Assembly: GCF_001048695.1 (NCBI RefSeq)
Contig: NZ_CVRB01000002.1
Span: forward strand, 186,001 to 250,000
Direction: 5' to 3'
Length of the DNA: 64,000 bases
From: Neobacillus massiliamazoniensis
GTDB taxonomy: Bacteria > Bacillota > Bacilli > Bacillales > Cytobacillaceae
Below the pieces are notes generated by a model. The model worked only from the letters and a program-made list of their open reading frames with translations. It was not told where the DNA came from and did not search any database. The number at the start of each line of letters is the position of its first letter. Position 1 is the first letter of the stretch. Positions 60,706 through 64,000 of the stretch are shown here, one piece after another. Position numbers and translations under genes: made by a program.

Positions 60706-61068
60706 TTACTCTGAAAAATTTTGCTGGAGTTTAAGACTTTCATTATGGGCTAAACGATTATTATGTAACATCTGATTATTAAAAATGATATGACCAGCCT
60801 GATAGCCAACGGTATTTCCAAGCCAATTTCCAACCATGCTCCCAATTAATGATCCGATAATTGTTCCTGGCCCAGGTAAAATAGATGTCCCTAAAATGGC
60901 CCCGTATTCAATTCCTGCCATCAGTCCTAAACTCCCGGTAACATTTTTAGAGGTTTGAATAGCGTACTCCTTTTTACCCAAATGACCGGATGTCATAGCT
61001 TGAGTATCTTTTAATTGTGCCAAACCTCCAGAAATAACACCTGCCCAAAGCGGAACTCCATTAAACAT
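60706..61068 (-). CDS. Glycine-zipper small membrane protein
   Basis: A 120-residue protein with two hydrophobic, glycine-rich stretches: GSLGLMAGIEYGAILGTSIL and GTIIGSLIGSMVGNWLGNTVGYQAG. The GxxxG spacing is typical of glycine-zipper membrane proteins. No specific family is recognised. ATG is seven bases after AAAAGGAGG. It lies upstream of the large ATPase, with a terminator between them, so shared function is only a guess. Confidence 0.7.
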   Translation of the reverse strand: MFNGVPLWAGVISGGLAQLKDTQAMTSGHLGKKEYAIQTSKNVTGSLGLMAGIEYGAILGTSILPGPGTIIGSLIGSMVGNWLGNTVGYQAGHIIFNNQMLHNNRLAHNESLKLQQNFSE

Positions 61069-61318
61069 AAAAAAACCTCCTTTTCATGTTAATGTAACCG
61101 TTTGAACTTAAAATTATGTTCTGCGTTTTAAAAAAATATCTTTAGGTAAGGGAATTTTTTTTCATTATCGGAACAAAATAAAAAGGTTCCTTAAACTCAA
61201 TATCAAAAAATCAGTGCATATATTGGATAAAATGACACCTTTTTGCATCGATTTATTTACACCCTTTATGTAATTTAAACCAAATTTAAAAAATCCATTT
61301 TAATTAGGAGGAATCTAA

Positions 61319-61402
61319 ATGTCTGAACCTCTAAAAAAAAGGACGAGATGGAAATACAGACGTTTATGCAGAATTAGAAAATTATTTTTTAAACTGGGTT
61401 AA
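61319..61402 (+). CDS. Very basic 27-residue peptide
   Basis: A strong TAGGAGGAATCTAA site precedes ATG. The peptide starts MSEPLKKRTRWKY and ends RKLFFKLG, with 11 Lys/Arg, one Trp, one Cys and no acidic residue after Glu3. A good terminator follows 9 bases after the stop. The composition resembles cationic antimicrobial or membrane-active peptides, or a nucleic-acid-binding peptide. No immunity, export or antitoxin gene is recognised next to it. Confidence 0.6.
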   Translation: MSEPLKKRTRWKYRRLCRIRKLFFKLG

Positions 61403-61410
61403 TTTTTTTT

Positions 61411-61460
61411 AGTGCAGAACCTTCGGTTATGGATCATAACCCAAGGTTCCGCACTTTTTA
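61411..61460 (+). terminator. Intrinsic terminator of the basic-peptide gene
   Basis: AGTGCAGAACCTT and AAGGTTCCGCACT pair (one mismatch), with an inner GGTTATG/CATAACC stem, followed by TTTTTA. Confidence 0.92.
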
Positions 61461-61608
61461 TTGAAAAGAAAAGCTGTCCATTTACAAGTCTACACTTTTT
61501 TTTAATTAAAAAATGAAGCATAAGACAAAATAAAGAAAAAATAATATAAAAATACAACTGTTTATTAAAACAAAAATATCTTAAATGAATAATAAGAGGT
61601 GAATTAGG

Positions 61609-62181
61609 ATGACATGGATTAATTCCTTTATTATTGCAAATTTAATTGGTATCGGATCCAATCTTGATAATTCAAGTGTAGGTATGGCGTATGGAATTAA
61701 GAATATCAAATTTCCTCATCGGGTAAATTTCATTATTAATGTTGTGGGATTAATAATTTCCTTATTAGGGGCATTCATGGGTACATTTATTTCCCGGTAC
61801 ACCTCAAAAAATACTGCACAATTGGTATCTTGTCTCGTATTATGCGGAGTTGGATTATATATTTTATATACGGCCTATTTACAACCTTTCATTTCAAAAG
61901 AAACATCTCAACAATTTAAATTAGAAAACCCTGGCTTTAAACAAGGAATACTCCTTGGATTTGGGTTATCATTTTCAAACTTTGCAGGCAGTTTAAGTGC
62001 AACTGTTTCCAATTCTGTATCTTTGTGGACAACAGTATTAAGCATTTCTGCGTGGGGCTATTTTATGATTTTATTTGGCAATTATATCGGGATTGGATTT
62101 ATCTCCAGATTTCTTGGTAAGTACTCTTCCATGGTTTCAGGATTTTTATTAATTGGAGTAGGTCTTCATCAGCTTATATAA
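61609..62181 (+). CDS. MntP/YtaF-family membrane protein
   Basis: A 190-residue protein with six helices and two related acidic/aromatic motifs, IGSNLDNSSVGMAYGI near the N terminus and LSFSNFAGSLSATVS in the second half, the pattern of MntP manganese exporters and of the sporulation protein YtaF. Asp in the second motif is replaced by Asn, which is closer to YtaF-type than to active MntP. ATG follows AGAGGTGAATT. A terminator follows. Confidence 0.8.
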   Translation: MTWINSFIIANLIGIGSNLDNSSVGMAYGIKNIKFPHRVNFIINVVGLIISLLGAFMGTFISRYTSKNTAQLVSCLVLCGVGLYILYTAYLQPFISKETSQQFKLENPGFKQGILLGFGLSFSNFAGSLSATVSNSVSLWTTVLSISAWGYFMILFGNYIGIGFISRFLGKYSSMVSGFLLIGVGLHQLI

Positions 62182-62301
62182 TCCAGACAAATAATTTTAT
62201 TTAGGATAAGTCCTGCTTTTAATTATAATATATGTGAGAAGTACGAAAGTATTGTTAAAACAATGTAAAGTTTCTTTCAATCCAATATTTAATAAATAAA
62301 A

Positions 62302-62358
62302 GATCCCTCTTATGAAGATAGTAGAAATATCCTATCTTACATAGGAGGGTTTTTTTTA
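62302..62358 (+). terminator. Terminator of the YtaF/MntP-like gene
   Basis: CCCTCTTATG...AGATA and TATCT...CATAGGAGGG form a long imperfect stem followed by eight T. Confidence 0.85.
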
Positions 62359-62369
62359 CTTTATAAAAA

Positions 62370-62612
62370 ACTCTGTTAAACTTGGTTGTTGATTTGCGCT
62401 CAAGAAGCGAGCATCCGTGGGCGTTCCGGGGAGCCTCTTCGGCGCTTTGGCGCCTGCGGGGTCTCCCCTGCCCCGTACTCCCGCAGGACATTGAATTACA
62501 TCCTTGAATCCGCCCACGCACGAAGGAAATGCGATAGCATTTTCGAGGAGTCTCGCGCCTTCCGCTCCAATCAACAGTGTTAAAAAAACAACAATGACCT
62601 TTAACACATCCT
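62370..62612 (+). repeat. MITE-like repeat family A, long form (copy 4)
   Basis: It runs from TCTGTTAAACTTGGTTGTTGATTTGCGC to CTTTAACACATCC, with GC-rich core and 61-bp segment. One terminal base differs from consensus (ACACATCC for ACACAGCC). It lies between the YtaF-like and TerC-family genes and fills most of that 556-base gap. Confidence 0.88.
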
Positions 62613-62737
62613 TATAAAAAGAACTAAATTTTCAGCTTCTATATTCATTGCAAGTTGTATATGTTTGTACAAATGAACACAAAATTATTTATGGTAAATT
62701 ACTTATCTAAAGTTAATTATTATCTGGAGGAAATAAA

Positions 62738-63403
62738 ATGAATTTGATGCAAATTTTATCTCTGGTGGGAATTGATATTTTACTTTCAGGTGATAACGCT
62801 GTGGTTATTGCCCTTGCTGCCAGCAGTGTGCCTAAGCACCTGCAAGGGAGAGCCATTTTCGGAGGCATGTTAGGTGCAATTGTTCTTCGAATTTTAGCTG
62901 CAGCTGTATTAATTAAGTTCCTGCAGTATTCATTTGTCCAAGCAATCGGCGGATTAATTCTGTTACGGATTGCTTATCATTTAATTGTACAAAAAGATGA
63001 AGAACAACAGGATGCTCCAGTGTCAAAACGCATTTGGAGCGCCATCCGGATTATTGCAATTGCTGATTTCACTATGTCTATTGACAACGTTATTGCATTA
63101 TCAAGTGTTGCAAGAGGAATTTTACCGATATTTATGGGTATTATTGTCTCGATTCCGATCATCATAATAGGAAGTCGTTTTTTTATGATGCTTATGGAGA
63201 AATTCCCTGTCATTATTTATGTAGGTTCCGGCTTCTTGGCATTTGCTGCCGGTAAAATGATTATTGAAGATAAAGGATTGACATTTTTAACAAACCAAAT
63301 TTCGGACTCCTATAATTTTGTGATTCCACTCGTTTTGGCTATTGTCCTACTAGCTGGGGGATTTGTAAAAAATTATATTAAAGAAGTTAAAATTTTCACA
63401 TAA
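62738..63403 (+). CDS. TerC-family membrane protein (YjbE-like)
   Basis: A 221-residue protein with seven helices and the two acidic TerC motifs: LSGDNAVVIALAASSVP near residue 17 and MSIDNVIALSSVARG in the middle. Family members (YjbE, YkoY, YceF in B. subtilis) export manganese or metallate exoenzymes. No yybP-ykoY manganese riboswitch is seen in the 120-base leader. ATG follows TGGAGGAAAT. It has its own terminator. Confidence 0.88.
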   Translation: MNLMQILSLVGIDILLSGDNAVVIALAASSVPKHLQGRAIFGGMLGAIVLRILAAAVLIKFLQYSFVQAIGGLILLRIAYHLIVQKDEEQQDAPVSKRIWSAIRIIAIADFTMSIDNVIALSSVARGILPIFMGIIVSIPIIIIGSRFFMMLMEKFPVIIYVGSGFLAFAAGKMIIEDKGLTFLTNQISDSYNFVIPLVLAIVLLAGGFVKNYIKEVKIFT

Positions 63404-63437
63404 AAGCCTCTGTGTCACAATCCACAGAGGCTTTTTC
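63404..63437 (+). terminator. Intrinsic terminator of the TerC-family gene
   Basis: AAGCCTCTGTG and CACAGAGGCTT pair, followed by TTTC. Confidence 0.88.
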
Positions 63438-63520
63438 AGTTTCATTTTTTACTTTAAAAAATAGAAAGTCTCTTTTGTTTTTTTAAGTCCACCGGATATT
63501 GTACTCCTTACTAGGAAATG

Positions 63521-63760
63521 TTAAAACTTTTTTAGCCTCTCAAACGAGATTAGATTTAACAAATTGATTTTATGCTCTTTTCCAATGGTCCTTACCTTTC
63601 CAAAAAAGGTTCCAAGAAATTCTTCCCAAATATAGCCTATTTCCTTTTGAGAGGAGGGATTTCCCTCTATTGTTTGGATGCTGTCACGTATCGCTTGTTC
63701 CATATGCGAAAGTGCCTGCTTGAGATGAAGAATGACCTGACTGTCTTCCTGCTGTTCCAT
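63521..63760 (-). CDS. Small soluble protein, unknown function
   Basis: A 79-residue product starting MEQQEDSQVILHLKQALSHMEQAIRDSIQTIEGN, mostly helical and acidic, ending in a basic LISFERLKKF. ATG follows AAAGGAGGAGGGG. It is encoded 29 bases after the DUF5132-like gene and is probably co-transcribed. I do not recognise a family. Confidence 0.7.
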   Translation of the reverse strand: MEQQEDSQVILHLKQALSHMEQAIRDSIQTIEGNPSSQKEIGYIWEEFLGTFFGKVRTIGKEHKINLLNLISFERLKKF

Positions 63761-63789
63761 GCTGCCCCTCCTCCTTTACTCCGTCCAAT

Positions 63790-64000
63790 TTATTGAAAAA
63801 TACGATTTTGCTGTTTTGGTTCATGACTTTCACTTTCGATAAATATATCCTTATCAAGGCTTTTTTTCATTCGTTCAAACTTTATCTCTGCCACGATATC
63901 CTCGATTCCTTCTTTGGTAATGACAGCGAAATACTTCATTTGCTTCTTTAAATCATGAGCAATCGGGCGGAATGTGTCCTTAATAACCGGGTACAATGCG
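63790..64000 (-). CDS. DUF5132-like protein, 5' end beyond the window
   Basis: The visible part reads YPVIKDTFRPIAHDLKKQ, then MKYFAVITKEGIEDIVAEIK, then FERMKKSLDKDIF and a polar tail ending QQNRIFQ. By comparison with the paralogue at 56129-56263, a short hydrophobic N terminus is missing upstream, so the TTG at 63996 is probably not the true start. DUF5132 proteins are found beside metal-associated P-type ATPases in several phyla; function unknown. Confidence 0.6.
   Translation of the reverse strand, partial: ALYPVIKDTFRPIAHDLKKQMKYFAVITKEGIEDIVAEIKFERMKKSLDKDIFIESESHEPKQQNRIFQ

Noticed and set aside
62613-62737. yybP-ykoY manganese riboswitch before the TerC-family gene
   Set aside because: The 125-base leader lacks the conserved GGGGAGUA and CUACCUC-type elements.

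Overview
The window is AT-rich chromosomal DNA from a spore-forming member of the Bacillaceae (Bacillus/Neobacillus-like). This rests on runs of genes recognisable as relatives of Bacillus subtilis loci (yfkD-yfkE-yfkF, yfkH, yfkK, sinR/sinI, liaI-liaH-liaF-liaS-liaR, mscL, yetJ, ampS, yhfW, yfmL), strong AGGAGG-type ribosome binding sites, frequent TTG/GTG starts and dense hairpin-plus-T-run terminators. I saw no rRNA, tRNA, CRISPR array, phage module or intact transposase gene.

Layout. 0-9.5 kb: SE1561-family protein, yfkD, Ca2+/H+ exchanger, MFS pump, Zn-type P-ATPase (zosA-like), YihY/YtxH pair, yfkK, methionine aminopeptidase. 9.5-12 kb: sinR and sinI lie tail to tail; sinI has a long leader that matches a cyclic-di-GMP-I (GEMM) riboswitch, with a Spo0A box upstream. 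12-23 kb: small proteins, solo hutH with a leader hairpin, topB, MFS, ampS, a 52-bp tandem repeat, mscL, yetJ, a SpoVB-like flippase. 23-27 kb: the Lia envelope-stress locus. 27-38 kb: LysM-CAP protein, Rieske oxidoreductase, a 21-bp minisatellite, DEAD-box helicase, Fe-S membrane protein, brnQ with an attenuator-like leader. 38-45 kb: a glutaminyl-tRNA synthetase (unusual for Bacillus), then a candidate signalling cassette: an orphan sporulation-type histidine kinase, an HD-GYP protein with the same membrane domain, a 21-residue peptide ending GPCWWCAWL that overlaps the HD-GYP stop codon, and a membrane M50 protease with an N-terminal PqqD-like domain. 45-55 kb: transport (permeases, split ThrE exporter, ABC transporter), amidase, C39-type peptidase. 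55-64 kb: decayed genes, a 1419-residue fused P-type ATPase (CtpH/CtpI-like), a glycine-zipper protein, DUF5132-like proteins, a very basic 27-residue peptide, YtaF/MntP-like and TerC-family membrane proteins.

How it fits together. The most interesting thread is cyclic-di-GMP and sporulation/biofilm control. The HD-GYP protein at 42-43 kb has every catalytic motif expected for cyclic-di-GMP hydrolysis. The riboswitch at 10.4-10.6 kb would sense that nucleotide and control SinI, antagonist of the biofilm repressor SinR. The orphan kinase could feed Spo0A, which has a box upstream of sinI. That the peptide/protease pair supplies the signal for the two receptors is inference.

The window also carries several dispersed non-coding repeat families: a MITE-like 184-244 bp element with 18-bp terminal inverted repeats (five full copies and one internally deleted copy), a GCGGAAG...CTGGAGCTGGA element (four places), a GGTGTCAGGCACC palindrome (three exact places, one inside a coding sequence), and two minisatellites.
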